DNA of 64,000 bases. It comes from Sipunculus nudus. Taxonomy: Eukaryota > Annelida > Sipuncula > Golfingiida > Sipunculidae. Each line of letters starts with the position of its first letter. Position 1 is the first letter of the stretch. Location: contig CM049308.1 of NCBI GenBank assembly GCA_026874595.1, forward strand, positions 91,333,624 through 91,397,623, given 5' to 3'. The notes under the pieces were generated by a model. The model saw only the letters and a list, made by a program, of their open reading frames with translations. It was not told the DNA's origin and did not search any database. This document shows, piece by piece, positions 21,780 through 34,992 of the stretch. The translations under genes were made by a program, and so were the position numbers.

Positions 21780-22320
21780 ACTGATAACGTTCAAGGAGGA
21801 TATAATATCAGTACTTGTACTTTTTTGTTTGTCTATACTGACTTTGATCAACGTTGTACTCCCAGCTTTTACAAAATGGTCCAATTTCGTACTCAAAGCT
21901 TTCAAAGGTGATAGAAATATCAGTAGTTATGCTATCTTGCTTTCTGGGGGCACTGGAGGCTGTCACCTTTGTGCAGACCGCTTTCATAAAGGACATAACA
22001 CCAGTACTGATGCTTCACTTAAAGTCGGTATTGTACTGTACCATGTTCAGGCTAACAACCCTCGCTAAAGAAACACTGTCAGTACTTTTGCTGCTTTGTC
22101 GGACTGAACTGGAGCTGGACAAATTAGTAAGAACAGCATTCAAAAAGGACACAATACCACTTCTAGTGTTTCGGTCTGTGCCAGCGTGGGCTTCGTTCGC
22201 ATTTACAACTTTCGCCAAAGACAGCCGATCGGTAATTCTGTTGCTTTGACGCGCGGCATTTGGCTCGGACGACTCAGTACTGGCAACCTTCCAAAGAGAC
22301 ATAGGACTAATATTGTACCC
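21780..22320 (-). repeat. Degenerate 78-bp (26-residue) tandem repeat, possibly coding
   Basis: A TTC-x-AAAG-type motif recurs on the plus strand at about 21901, 21983, 22061, 22139, 22211 and 22289, with spacings 82, 78, 78, 72 and 78 bp. Earlier diverged units lie at 21790 and 21867. On the minus strand, units read like RLSLAKVVNAN, IVSFLNAVLTN, SVSLARVVSLN and VMSFMKAVCTK, each followed by a Ser/Thr-rich half (SSSSSVRQSSKSTD). The 72-bp unit differs by exactly two codons, which suggests past selection on frame. The minus frame is broken by a TGA after NTDFK (about 22014) and by a frame change near 21980-22000. The array lies upstream of the lectin exon in the same orientation and could be its stalk, now decayed. 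Alternatively it is a non-coding satellite. Confidence 0.5.
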
Positions 22321-25300
22321 AAATTTCAACTTTTGAAAATCAACAGAAGATCAAGCGAAATAGAAAATGGCAAAGAAAGAAAACTATGAAATCCATGGTT
22401 TTTCACTCTGTGGGACCTTAGGATGTTCACCCACATACTTTTTTATATAAAAATTTGAATATAGAAATAAACTCATAAGCCCCTATAAACCTCCCCGGCA
22501 ATGATCAACAATGGCACAGGCTACTGTATGTGATTTGGATTATTTGAACTCTTGTTTTTTACTACAATTTTTTAATAATCGTTCTCGTGTGTAATCGATT
22601 CTTAGTAATATATGCTACAATTGTGCGCAATCTACTACAATGCTTGTACAACAGCTGTATATAAGGTCTTAGCAAACTGGATTGGAGAAAGGGTGCATAG
22701 CATAAGGGGGAAGAACTTTCTTTATGGTGATAGCTTGACCGAGAACGGTCTTTCCCATTTTCTCCAATATCAACTGTATAGGCTTATAACGTGTTTTGTA
22801 ACACCTGATACGTCTGTATGACTGACTGCCTTATGAAATCTTTCTATAATACATGATTGTCAATGTATGTATTTATCTACAACAATAATGTTGACAAACG
22901 GAACAACCATGCAACCTGAGGTGGTTGGTTGCATATATGCGGATGTTGAACGGTTACTATTTACAAAACGCTCTTTTGCCTCCGGGTGTATTTGTTAAAT
23001 TGGTTTGGATTATACTTTGCCCCCCCCCCCCCCCCTCCTATTTTTAATAAAGGTTCAGCGATGATCTTTATTTAATAGAAGCGAAATATCGGAATAGGCC
23101 ACGTTCATTTGTATCCTCGGCACTCGATAAATCTCATATAAGTAGTTCAACATTGCGAAATAAAATTAAAAGGTAACAGAACTTTTCCTGAAGGAGAAGT
23201 GAAATGAATAGTTCCACTGCAATTTCAGTCGGTGCCACTTTAAAAGTCTCTGGAATCTACATGAACACATTTCAGTCGGGTATATATGGTTATTCTTCTG
23301 AAAAAGGACCCTTGAGTTTTTAAATGCACGTCTCTGATTACATATGCCGTTACACATTAAATCAACCAGGCTTTATCTGGATATCCATGCGTAATTTTTT
23401 TAACCGGAATCGGATTCCCCCAGGCACACTGGATAAATAGATATGCTGATATTTCGTGTGAGAACAGGCGTGACTTCGGTGTCAGGGGGACTATTTCTGT
23501 TAATGAAACATGTAAATAAAAAGGGCTAAGTGCTACATTACTACAGTGTTTTCTTTTATTTCATAAGGACAGGTACGAGGCCTACTGGAGGAACTGTCTG
23601 TATATATAATCAGGATTAAGGAACCTATAAGATAATAATAATATACTATATTGTTAAGGCTTTTGGCTTCCCGGTTTCTTGCACATTGTAGTTTGATCCT
23701 TTAGAACTATTTTTATAAATCCATGGCCTGTTGATGACAATGATATTTAATAAAGCAATCGTACAATAAGAATAAGACCAAAAGAGGCGTGAAATTAACA
23801 TGGCCTAAACAACTGATGACGTAATCATAGGGCATCCACTTGGTTGACACAGCGGCATAATCGTACGCTCTTTTCACAGCGCATTTTCTATACCACCTAT
23901 ATCTTGAAACGGAGCTTGTATAGAAGCTTTAGATTTCTACTGCCTCGCGAGTGTATAATATCTACTAGTTATCGTAGCATAACGGAACGTGAAGTAAATA
24001 TGGGTCATATGTCGATTTGTTTCTATTATATTGTAAAAATTAGACTTTCTTTTGTTTGATTTTCTTTTTCATAATTCACTGGAACGGTCTAAAGTTCGCC
24101 CTCTAAGTAGAACCATGTTTTTCTTTATCTCGGTCTTATTTTCGAGAAAGATTAACATGAACATATTGCTCTTTATCGTCATGTGATTTATGCTGCCATA
24201 CCTACAAGGGATCGAATCGTGGAGAACTCGGCCCATTAAACAGGTATAAGGGCCTACATGCAGTGACCTCTAGTGTTCCTTTCAGTAACAATAATGTGTG
24301 GTTCTTCTATGTGTTTATTCTCCCTTAAACAAGAAATAGTTGGCGATGGCAATTTACTCAGGGTAGGGTAATATGCCATACTATAGCATTTACTGATTTA
24401 ATTATTGACATTCTCGACTTTATCAAAGAAGATGAAACAATACCTTTTCTAACCAAAGAAATATCTAAATGTTGTAACAAACTTTCATATCGTGACCATT
24501 GAATTTTTATTAGGATGTACATCTGTTTTAATGTAAGATTCGTGATTCGTCATGATATTGTAATATCTGTAAAACTGCTTCAAAGAAAAATTGGATAAAC
24601 ATCTAATATTATACAATTTACAGTCTGGTAATAAATCATGTAGAGACAGAAGATAAAACTCGGAAACCTGTCGGAAGTTGGAAGCCGTCATATTTTTTTT
24701 TATTGTAATAATAAAAATAAGAAACAAATCGACAACTGTTTTGTGTTAAAATGGATGATAAAGGCCCCCTTTGTCCTATCAGAACGTCTCACAAATACAT
24801 ATTCTTAATATGAAAATTTAATACTTCGGAAGCCAGCCGGAAGTGACAGACGTTGCTCAAAATGTACTAAAACTGGGTAGTCAGATAAAATGCACCAACC
24901 AGCAATGACACAAAAAGGGTTATGCATCGGCCAAAATTTTTATTTGGTAATATTTATGTATTTGGATAATATCATAATGTATATAACTAACATAATCATA
25001 TATAAGATAATATTAAAAAAAAAAACATAAATAGATTTTTTTCAAATACGATCCAACATAGAACATAACATTACATACTATTAAATTTATTTTTATAAAG
25101 ATCACTCTACTACAAAAAAAATATATTGTATGATATTCTATATTCTCTTATTAAACCAATTCATACATGATGCATAATACAAATACATAATATCATGTAT
25201 AATTAAATGTGTATAATATGACAACATAATTATATATTAATACAATAACAATATAATTTTCCTAAATTATATAATGTTTAATCATATAATAGAATTAATT

Positions 25301-25552
25301 TCATTTGAATCCCATATGGCGCTCAAAGCCGCTCCGAAACATTACCTATTTGGATAGTTAAAAGTATATATATATTTATTCAAACGTCAAGTCTGCCTTT
25401 TGCAGCTTCACAAACTCCTTCAGTCGACTTGCATAGTCTTGGTGGCAAAGCGGGTCCCAGGCATTGTATGAGGCTTATGAATATATAGATGCGCCATCAG
25501 GGTAGAAGGGTATTTAAAAGGGTCGCTTACACAGAGTGGTCTTTCACTCTTT
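22321..25552. other. No gene recognised; poly-C tract and very AT-rich block
   Basis: A 16-C run lies at 23020-23035. From about 24940 to 25300 the DNA is extremely AT-rich, with ATAATAT and TATAATA phrases. No exon, tRNA or transposon end was recognised in these 3.2 kb. Confidence 0.4.
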
Positions 25553-25769
25553 GGGGTCCAGTGCCGCCAGTCGTGTTCCAGTGCCGCCAGTCGTGAACCA
25601 GTGCCGCCGGTCGGTGACCATGCAGTGCCGTCAGTCGGGGTCCATTGCCGCCAGTCGGTATCCAGTGCCGCCACTGGGGGACCAGTGCCGCCAGACGGCG
25701 ACCAGTGCCGCTAGTTTGGGTCCATTGTTGCCAGTCGGGGTCCTGTGTCGCCAGTCGGGGTCCAGTGCC
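25553..25769. repeat. GC-rich minisatellite, unit about 20 bp
   Basis: About 10.5 copies of a unit close to TCCAGTGCCGCCAGTCGGGG, with individual units of 20 to 23 bp. It stands out sharply from the AT-rich flanks. The unit is not a multiple of three, so frames through it are artefacts. There are no unique spacers, so it is not a CRISPR array. Confidence 0.9.
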
Positions 25770-27290
25770 TTATTGATTTGTTTGGTTGTGTATACCTGAA
25801 TGCCAATATGCCATCAAAAACCACATCATCTTAGTCAAAATAATGATATTCAGGGAATACCAGCCAAACCATTTGTAATTATCGTGAAAGTAACTCTGTA
25901 TATGACGAATATGGTCAGGGGCGCAATTTCCTTTTATGTCTGCGTGTGTGAGTGTGGGGGATTGCATGTCTCCTCTTTCCCAACCAAATTGCCCCCATAA
26001 ATAAGGTTATTTGATCAAACATACGAATACATATACATATTGTGTAAATACAAAATACAAGCAAATTCATGTACATGTACTTGTAACCTTGTTAAAGTGT
26101 TCCTGGTTATATGACGGCAACCCGACACGTGTACAATAAATTACATATTTGTACCAGAAACATGTATCCCCGATAACCCGTCGCAGCTGCATAGCTTGGA
26201 TATATCATAACAATGTTCTGGTTTTGTGGCAAGGTGTTTAAATCTGACGCTGATTCACCAGCATTTCCTAATTTTCAATTCCTTTTATGTACTTCTAGGT
26301 ATATTTCTTTCCTTTTGTGATGCGCCAGTTTGTTTTTGCCGAATAGTTAAAAAATAGATCATATGTCTATCTGAATGGACACCTCAAACAGTCCATTCAG
26401 ATTTAGTTTTTTTGAGTCCGTTCAGATGGTGACATCAAGCTATAGCCAATATTCCGTAATATCTTAATTGTCCAAACCTCAAGACTCAGTGACCTACTTG
26501 TCAAAAGACTAACAAAAGCTGACTACGACTATGGGCCATTAATGCAGAATCATTTTACGTCCTTTCTTTTTCAGTGGCAACTTGTGAAAAATCCTGAAAG
26601 AACATTTTTATCCACTTCATAGAAAAAACGGGCGACACAGTGACTCCCTCAAGAATTTGTTGGTGTTTGCGATCGTCGTGATGAGGCTCCAATAAAGCTA
26701 ACTCGAATTCCGAAATCTTTTCCACAAAAGGTATTGGGAACTTTTTCAGTACCTAAATAGGTTTGGCACAATTATCACTCGTGTGGTTAAGACAATATCT
26801 TTGATTTGTGTATGCACTCTTTTTTATTTTGAATAAACTTCGTTCTTGTATAAGTACTTGGTGCATTGCGTTCAGAGTGTCGTGACTTCAACATCACTGA
26901 TCCAATAAACTAAGTGGGTTCTTTCCTGATGTATTAAACATGCTGCAGTCCAAGCAGGTGAGGGAGCCTACCGGATCATTCCTAATGCTTAATTCATAAT
27001 GCTTCGCTTGTGCGATATTCCATTCGTGCTTCAAGTTAATACGTTTATGTGTATATTACCGTCTGTCTCATGATGCACACATATTAGGAATACCCAGATA
27101 AACAATAGGACCGCTGACACATTCCCATCCTATTAATTTAAGATATAAATGTATCAGCCTAATACAGTTACATTCATATTTTTATCCTAATAATGTGATT
27201 TTAATGTAAGACCTGGTCCATACAAATACAGATTGAAAAAAATGCTTAACATGGGACAACTAATACATATTAATGGTGGGAGTGTACATA
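25770..27290. other. No gene recognised
   Basis: Mostly AT-rich DNA. The only clear structure is the hairpin at 26369-26402. Confidence 0.35.
26369..26402. repeat. Perfect 12-bp hairpin
   Basis: ATCTGAATGGAC and its exact reverse complement are separated by the 10-nt loop ACCTCAAACA. A third partial copy (GTCCGTTCAGAT, one mismatch) follows at about 26417-26428. It may be the end of a decayed palindromic repeat. Confidence 0.85.
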
Positions 27291-29765
27291 ATAATCGCAC
27301 CACATGCAAGAGAGGGTTTGAGATTAACCCCACCACATGTTGAGAGGTTGAATTAGTCAAATAACCCCACAACATGCAGGGAGAAGGTTTGAGATTATGA
27401 AAATAACCCCATCACGTGCAGGAAAGGTTTGACATTAAGAAAATAACCCCATCAAATGCAGGAATAAGCTTTGAGATTGACAAAATAACCCAACCGCATG
27501 CAGAAATAAGGTTTGAGATTGACAAAACTAACTCCATCACATGCAGGAATAAGGTTTAAGATTGACAAAATAACCCAACCGCATGCAGAAATAAGGTTTG
27601 AGATTGACAAAACTAACTCCATCACATGCAGGAATAAGGTTTAAGATTAACAAAATAACTCTATCACATGCAGGAATAAGGTTTGAGATTAACAAAATAA
27701 CCCCGTCACATGCAGTAATAAGGTTTAAGATTAACAAAATAACCCCGTCACATGCAGGAATAAGGTTTGAGATTAACAAAATAACCCCGTCACATGCAGG
27801 AATAAGGTTTGAGATTGACAAAATAACCCAATCACATGCAGTAATAAGCTTTGAGATTAAAAAATAACCCCATCACATGCAGGATTGAGGTTTGAGATTA
27901 ACAAAATAACTCCATCACATGCAGGAATAAGGTTTGAGATTAACAAAATAACCCCATCACATGCAGGAATAAGCTTTGGGATTAATACAATAACCCACAT
28001 CATGCAGGAATAATGTTTAAGATAAACAAATAACCCCACCATATGCCGAAATAAGGTTTGAGATTAACAAAATAACCCCATCAAATGCAGGAATAAGCTT
28101 TGGGATTAATAAAATAACAATACCACATGCAGGAATAAGCTTTGAGATTAATAAAATAGCAATACAACATGCAGGAATAAGGTTTGAGATTAATTAAATA
28201 ACCCCATCACATGCAGAAATAAGCTTTGGGATTAATAAAATAGCAATACCACATGCAGGAATAAGGTTTGAGATTAACAAAATAACCCTCCACATGCCGA
28301 AATAAGGTTGGAGATTAACAAAATAACCCTCCACATGCCGAAATAAGGTTTGAGATTAACAAATAACTCCATTACATGCAGAAATAAGCTTTGGGATTAA
28401 TAATTAATATAACAATACCACATTCCGGAATAAGGTTCGAGATTAACAAAATGACTCCTTCACATGCAGGAATAAGGTTTGAGATTAACAAATAACTCCA
28501 TCACATGCAGGAATAAGCTTTAGATTAATAGAGTAACAATACAACATGCAGGAATAAGGCTTGATATTAACAAAATAACCTCTTCACGCAGGGAGAAGGT
28601 TTGATATTCACAAATTAACCCTATCACATGCAGGAATAAGCTTTGAGATTAACAAAATAACCAAATCACATGCAGGAATGAGGTTTGAGATTAACAAAAT
28701 AACTCCATCACATGCAGGAATAAGCTTTAGATTAATAAAATAACAATACAACATGCAGGAATAAGGCTTGTTATTAACAAAATAACCCCTTCACGCAGGA
28801 AGAAGGTTTGATATTCACAAAGTAACCCTATCACATGCAGGAATAAGCTTGAGATTAACAAAATAACCAAATCACATGCAGGAATAAGCTTTGAGATTAA
28901 CAAATTAACCCACAACCTGCAGGAATAATGTTTCAGATGAACAAATAACCTCACCACATGCCGAAATAAGGTTTGAGATTGACAAAATAACCCCATCGAA
29001 TGCAGGAATAAGCTTTGGGATTAATAAAATAACAATACCACATGCAGGAATAAGGTTTTAGATTAACAAAATAACCCTCCACATGCAGGAATAAGGTTTG
29101 AGAATAACAAATAACTCCATTAATTACACGCAGAAATAAGCTTTGGGATTAATAAATAACAGAACCACATGCCGGAATACGGTTTGAGATTAAAAAAATA
29201 ACCCCATCACATGCAGGAATAAGGTTTGAGATTAACAAATAACTCCATCACATGCAGGAATAAGCATTTGGATTAATAAAATAACAATACCACATGCAGG
29301 AATGAGGTTTGAGATTAACAAAATAACTCCATCACATGCAGGAATAAACTTTGATATTAACAAAACAACCCCATCACATGCAGGAATAAGGTTTGAGATT
29401 AACAAAATAACCCCATCACATGCAGGAACGATATTAACAAAATTACCGCATCACATGCATAAGGAAGGTTTGATATTAAAAAACATAATTTCCCCACATG
29501 AAGGAACAAGGTTAAATTAAGATTAACCAAATAACCACATCACATGCAGGAATGAGGTTCGATATTAACAAAATTACCGCATCACATGCATGACGAAGGT
29601 TTGATATTAAAAAAATAATTTCCCCACATGAAGGAATAAGGTTAAATTAAGATAAACAAAATAATCACATCACATGCAGGAATAATGTTTGAGATTAAGA
29701 AAACAGCCCCCGTCAATTACAAGCAGGTTTGAGATTAACAAAATAATTGCACCACATGCAGGAAG
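27291..29765. repeat. 42-bp minisatellite, about 58 copies
   Basis: The unit consensus is ACAAAATAACCCCATCACAT followed by GCAGGAATAAGGTTTGAGAT and TA. A variant carries AAGCTTT in place of AAGGTTT, and another has ACAATACC in place of CCCCATC. As 42 is divisible by three, 14-residue repeat frames stay open by chance on both strands. Higher-order structure is visible: a block of about 207 bp (five units) recurs at 28514 and 28721, and one of about 131 bp at 29431 and 29562. The first and last units share an AATAATYGCACCACATGCA variant. Confidence 0.95.
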
Positions 29766-31739
29766 GCAGGAAGATAACGGATCAAACAAGCGCATTTGTT
29801 GAAGAGTATGATTTATCTTTATATCACTGCGAGTTATTGTTTGAGGGAATTTTTTACCCACCCAACACCACCAGCCTCCCCGCTCCATAGAAATAATACG
29901 ATAAATAATGTAACGTAATAATAAACTAATTTGGTTTTCTTATCCATGGAGGGGTCGGGTAAAATATATATTAAAAAAAACAATATTTTTTCTTGTACTT
30001 GATGCTTGACCGGTACATTCAATTCCTTCTCTCATTTCCTTGAAGACATTTCAAATAACCCAAATATATACTCTAGTGACCGTGAAAGACACTTTGTCCG
30101 GTAGATGGCGGTCTAAATGGTGTGTTCCGATTGTCACCAAATGACTGCTGTCTTACAACATGGATAGCAACTGTGCTTTCAAAATATGTCGTGCTCTTGC
30201 TGGCCCTTTAACTTTACTTATGAGAAATTTATGAACGTTATATCTATGCCATGAATATTTGCATATTTTTAAGGTACACATTTATGAGTTTATACCTACA
30301 TTTCTTTCATTATATTTTTTTCTGAATCTCCTTATTAAAGTTCAACATTTCAGGAATACAAGCTCGTGTTCATACAGTATCCTAACATGTCATTCTCTCC
30401 CAGAATATAGCAAGTTTTTTTTTACCTGGAAAATGTGATTGATATACCTGTTCAAACCATGATATCTTGCATAAAACTGAGCATAAGTTGGCTTGTTTGT
30501 AAATAAATGCCATATAAGGAATTAATGAGGAACAGTGGTAATTACCTAGAAAAAAACACAAATGTTAAAATTACCTTATTTGGTGTCGAGGAGAAACTTG
30601 TGCTTTCCCTGAGAAATTATAAATATAGTGATTTTATTAATTGGAAATCGGGAAGAATTAACTGGTGAACAGTATAGAACAGTATCTCCATTCATATTAT
30701 TGGTGCATTTTCACTTATCATTACACCTGAAAGTGGGCCAGAAATTCAGAATATTTCATAATATATTATTTGAACATTCAAAATGTCGAGCATTCGGCGA
30801 ATATTCGACATACTCTTTGATAATTAAAATCTATAAAATCAATGGGCACCTCGTCGCAAAATGGCGTGTATAAAATGACAGTTTATCGGACTGTCTATAT
30901 TTCACTTTCTTCTTTGAGTAATTAAACGAATGAATGCGCATCAATGACAAATGTGGCTGGAAATTCATGTGTATATAAATTTTAAATATCTAGCTGTCAC
31001 TGGTGTATGATTTATATATGCTCGAACAAAAGTGAATATTCACTGAGTAAAATAATCCCACAATTCCTTTGTCTCAAGTGTGTGGCAGATGATTCGTGGA
31101 ACCTTTAAAATTTCATTTGGTTGTTTTTGACTTATCTAATAGTCTAATATTTATTTTCTATTTTAGTTGATAAATGAATTCATTTATACTTAATTTTTTT
31201 TTATCATAATCATATTATTTCCTTCCTAGATTGAAGTAAACCAAAATATAATTTTTTTAAAACACTAGTTCTGTCTTGTAACCACGATATATAGATCGCT
31301 GCACTATATTATTCTGTTAGCAATAGCCTGCATTATAATCGATATATTAATATTTATTGTTAAAGTTTATATTATCATCTAGCTGTTCTGTCCTAAAACC
31401 TTGAAATGCTTAAGTGCATAAAAAAGTTTCAGATCACATGTTTTTTCTTTTTAGTCCTTTTAGGAAAAGTCTTGCCGAAGAAATGAAATGTTGATATCAT
31501 TTATAATTTCAATAATGGTTCACCCCACTTCCCATCAACCAACAACAGAACATCCTTTCTTGCACAAGTAAGATCACAGACAGACAAGAGACTGACAGCT
31601 AATATTTTTCTCGTTATGCTGTCAAATATCGCATTTCTGGAAAAATAAAGATGGAATAAAAAAGCTCTTCCTTCTCAAAATGAAGAAAATCGTGAGTCTT
31701 TGGATAGCTTACGGTACCGGCTGTTTAATTATGCGGGAT
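29766..31739. other. Upstream of FEZ; no gene recognised
   Basis: AT-rich DNA with no supported exon or repeat family. The distal promoter of the FEZ gene may lie here, but no specific element can be supported. Confidence 0.35.
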
Positions 31740-31824
31740 AAATTATGCGGCGACACCGGGACTTCCGGGTACGCCTGCACTCTGCATAATGTAACCCATC
31801 CCACAATCGAGACGCCAGGAGACG
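31740..31824 (+). promoter_or_regulatory. Proximal promoter / 5' UTR of the FEZ-family gene
   Basis: A local rise in GC and CpG sits directly before the start codon. It contains ACTTCCGG (31761-31768), an exact match to the ETS/GABP consensus in reverse, a common element of TATA-less animal promoters. No TATA box lies in the preceding 100 bp. The transcription start cannot be placed from sequence alone. Confidence 0.4.
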
Positions 31825-32150
31825 ATGAAGGGCTCGAAAATGGCGGAGTTACAGTTTGAAGCGCCTCTGGCCAAATTCGACGGCGAAGAATACGACGAGT
31901 TCCATGAATTCCAGACTGCTTGTGATTTACAGAACTCGAACAATGTGACACTCGAAAATACAGTGGCAAATACCGATAACAAGGGGGAGGTGGACAATTT
32001 TGGTGAAGAAACCTTCTCAGGTTCATTGGAGGATTTGGTGAACACTTTCGACGACAAAATCACCAAATGTTTCTGCAATTACCAAGAAAATGTAGAAAAA
32101 TTCGCCCCCGTGCAGGTCCGCACACAGGAAGAAATTATGAGCGACTGTCA
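31825..32150 (+). CDS. FEZ: FEZ1/FEZ2/UNC-76 family kinesin adaptor, first coding exon
   Basis: The exon encodes 108 residues plus two bases. Residues 67-86, SLEDLVNTFDDKITKCFCNY, followed by a run ending in FAPVQ, match the N-terminal conserved block of fasciculation and elongation protein zeta (vertebrate FEZ1/FEZ2, worm UNC-76). The preceding 60 residues are acidic, as in the family. These proteins link cargo to kinesin-1 and support axon growth and vesicle transport in the cytoplasm; their C-terminal coiled coil lies in later exons. The exon ends at CTGTCA|GTAAGT, a consensus donor, leaving a phase-2 intron. Two starts compete: ATG 31825 (A at -3) and ATG 31840 (A at -3 and G at +4, giving MAELQFEAP), the latter having the better context. 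FEZ is used as a family symbol, since invertebrates usually have one gene. No disruption is seen. Confidence 0.85.
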
Positions 32151-34634
32151 GTAAGTACACGGATGGTGGTTTCATTGTTTTCTGCAGCTGTCACTTGCTG
32201 TTTGACATTTCAGTGGCCAACCTGTCATCACATTACCAGTGTATCATTGAATGATTGTCTGCTTCCATCAGCTTGAGATGAGACATGCACAAATACCCCC
32301 ACAAAAATACTACACAATTTATTCATAACATAGTCTTAGTCATATTATGTTGATTAATTTATTTTTTATAATTTACATATGAATCAGCGTACCCTAGCAT
32401 TCACAGGTAAGTTTATATCTCTCTGTGAATCTTCTGTTGTTTACAAACAATTCATGTCAATTCACCAGTCATCCACAACCCCACCGTCCGTATTCCTTAA
32501 AAACAAAATGGCAAATCACAACAAAATGACTGTGATTTGCCACGAATGGTCTTTAGAATTTGATCATGGTCTATCAATTGTATTCCTATAAGTATAAGTA
32601 TAACAGTGTGTATGTTGTGGTTACACTTTGACATTCCTTGAATTGTTTCCGACATTTTAGGGATATATTAATCATCTGTAAACACCCATGCATAGACAAA
32701 CCAGAATCAGCCTACTCCTTCACTAATGCTGTAAAGAGACATAATTTGATTCTCAATTTCTATTTTCTAGCTGTCTTTAAGATGTATCCCACAGGGATTA
32801 TTTCCGGGGGTGGGTGGTTGAGCTATCCTTCCTTTGCAACCCAATTTGATTGACTTTGTATTAATTCGGAATATAAAATAAATAACACTTTACAGAGTCT
32901 ACATACAAATTTAAATATATTGATAACTCCCATTCTGAATGTGAGCCCAAACATATTTACATATATGTTATATGTCAGAACATACTTTCAGCTGCTTTGA
33001 TTTTCCAACACATTAAAACACAGAATTGAAAGAGAAGATTGAGATGTGTTCAAATTTAATGTCAAACCTTCAAAAAGTAATATTGTGCAAACAATTTATT
33101 ATGCTTTTTCCTACCCAAATGGTGAGTGTATGTACCTGAGATCATAATAAGTTTATTCTTACATTTTAAAGTCATGAATTTTCTGTAATCTTTACTCTCC
33201 TTAAATTACTATTTCAATCCTATCTATCACAACTCATGCTTATTGCTGATGCAAGTGCTTTATTTGTACAAAAATGGGTATTTGATGCCCCTAATGTTTA
33301 CTCGGCAATTAATCAAGATAAATAGGTTTGGGTTTTAGGCCGCCGGAAAGCTGTTTTCGGCAGAGCAGAGCCTACAACCTGCCTTACTAAATACATTGAA
33401 GGAATATGCTCAAAAATCAATAGCACTTGAGGAACACTTAATTCAAACTAAACAAATTTAACCAAAAAAAGCAACAAATAAAAAAACACTAGTTCAGGTT
33501 GTCCATATAAACACAGTTCTCTATCAGTTTTAGCTTGTATCCCAAAATCATGTTCAGAGGTCTCCCACCTCTGCATCACTGCATGCCATTACTGTCAATG
33601 AAAGAATGACCATACTGTAAGCTTAAAACTAGTTACTGTAATTAGCTTTTTGATCATGAGGGATTCAGTTCTGTGATATACACAACAGATGTTTTTCCAA
33701 AATTAAAACGTTGTTCCATCTACACTGATGAATATTCATTTATACTGTAGTCTCGCTATCATATCATGTATATTCTGTATGCCTGTAGCTTCAAATGGCA
33801 AAAAGTTAAAGATTGATTTTATAAGTTATAACATATCATTTATGTTAGCCAAAAATTAAAAATTTCCACTAATTGTTTATTCCCTTAGGTCATCCCTTTA
33901 AGAAATTTTAAGACTGTGTGCACATATAATGATGGATATGCTCTGTGAAGGTAACTGCATGGTGAGATTGTGAAAATGGAACCCGTGTGAAACACTTGAA
34001 TTAGTACTACAAACTGAAAAATTCAAAAATATATTGCACTGAATATGTTGCAAACCCCAGAATATTCATAATTACTTTTGGGCCGTGTTCAGTCTAAAAG
34101 TTTGAGAAACCTACATTTCATGGCCATCAGCCCTGACTACTAGTCTCAGTCCGAAAATTTAAAAAGTTTGACTCAAGAAAAGTTTTCAGGCTATGATTTC
34201 ATCATCCTAGTGATGTTGGAAAGCTCATGTGAACATCTACTTGGAAACACCAGGACTGTAGGATTTATGACCATTCAGTCTTATGATCCCATCACCCTGA
34301 CAGTAATCAGTCTAATCAAGCATCCCCCCTCCCCCCACTAATACCCTGCCTTACAGGAGGCTCTATTACATCATTCCAGGTAGCAAGACACTCATCAGGA
34401 AACCAAAAGGGTCCTGATTAGGACATTAACTTGGCCTATGAAACTGTGCCAAACATGGTCTCATGCTCAGAACTACACTGGTTCTTTGAAGGCTGCTGAC
34501 CCAAGTCAACAGGAAACCCTGCATTATGAATATCTGAGTCCTTCCAGAAACCCACCAAAGCCTTGTGACTGCAACTCCCCAAGCAGTTTGGTAGTTTTAT
34601 AGATCTATAAGTCATAAATTTAAACAAAAATAGG

Positions 34635-34663
34635 TTTTAGGCACCTACCTTTGGTGCCTAAAA
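34635..34663. repeat. 11-bp hairpin within a GGTTTTAGGC-rich repeat
   Basis: TTTTAGGCACC, a 7-nt loop and GGTGCCTAAAA form a perfect stem. GGTTTTAGGC and its complement recur around it (34630-34745), with related phrases at about 33329-33385 and 36965-37070. This suggests a dispersed palindromic family with unclear limits. Confidence 0.7.
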
Positions 34664-34992
34664 TCTGCCTAAAACCTGTTTTTGGCGGGGCAGTTTTAAC
34701 CAGGTTATAACCTATGGTTAAAACCTTCCTGCCTAAAATTTGCCAACCCTGAAGATAAAAGACTGCCCTTATGTCTATAGGATTGGGGAACTGGCTTGGT
34801 TCTAATCCGCACTGACTAATTTTAGTCTGTCATAATGTACCAATACCACTTGTACAGATTTTATATCTAGATAAATTTATACAGTATTTGAGAGACCAGG
34901 AGTGAATTTAATATTAATTTTACAGAAATAATTGTATAGTTTTACATCAGTATTGCATCAAGGCATCAGTTTATTTGAACCATATAGATATT

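Noticed and set aside
21687-22249. Plus-strand frames across the 78-bp repeat
   Set aside because: Strongly hydrophobic, irregular translation without start context. The minus-strand reading is hydrophilic, repeat-like and co-oriented with the lectin exon, so it was preferred, though neither is certain.
25553-25769. CRISPR-like array of short GC repeats
   Set aside because: Units are contiguous and diverged with no unique spacers, and the window is eukaryotic. It is a minisatellite.
27537-28042. Open frames of 60-94 codons with 14-residue repeats on both strands of the minisatellite
   Set aside because: The unit length of 42 bp is divisible by three, so frames stay open by periodicity. Both strands are equally open and the products match no family.
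31709-32078. Two minus-strand frames of 105 and 111 codons opposite the FEZ exon
   Set aside because: Antisense shadows of a real plus-strand exon; no family similarity.
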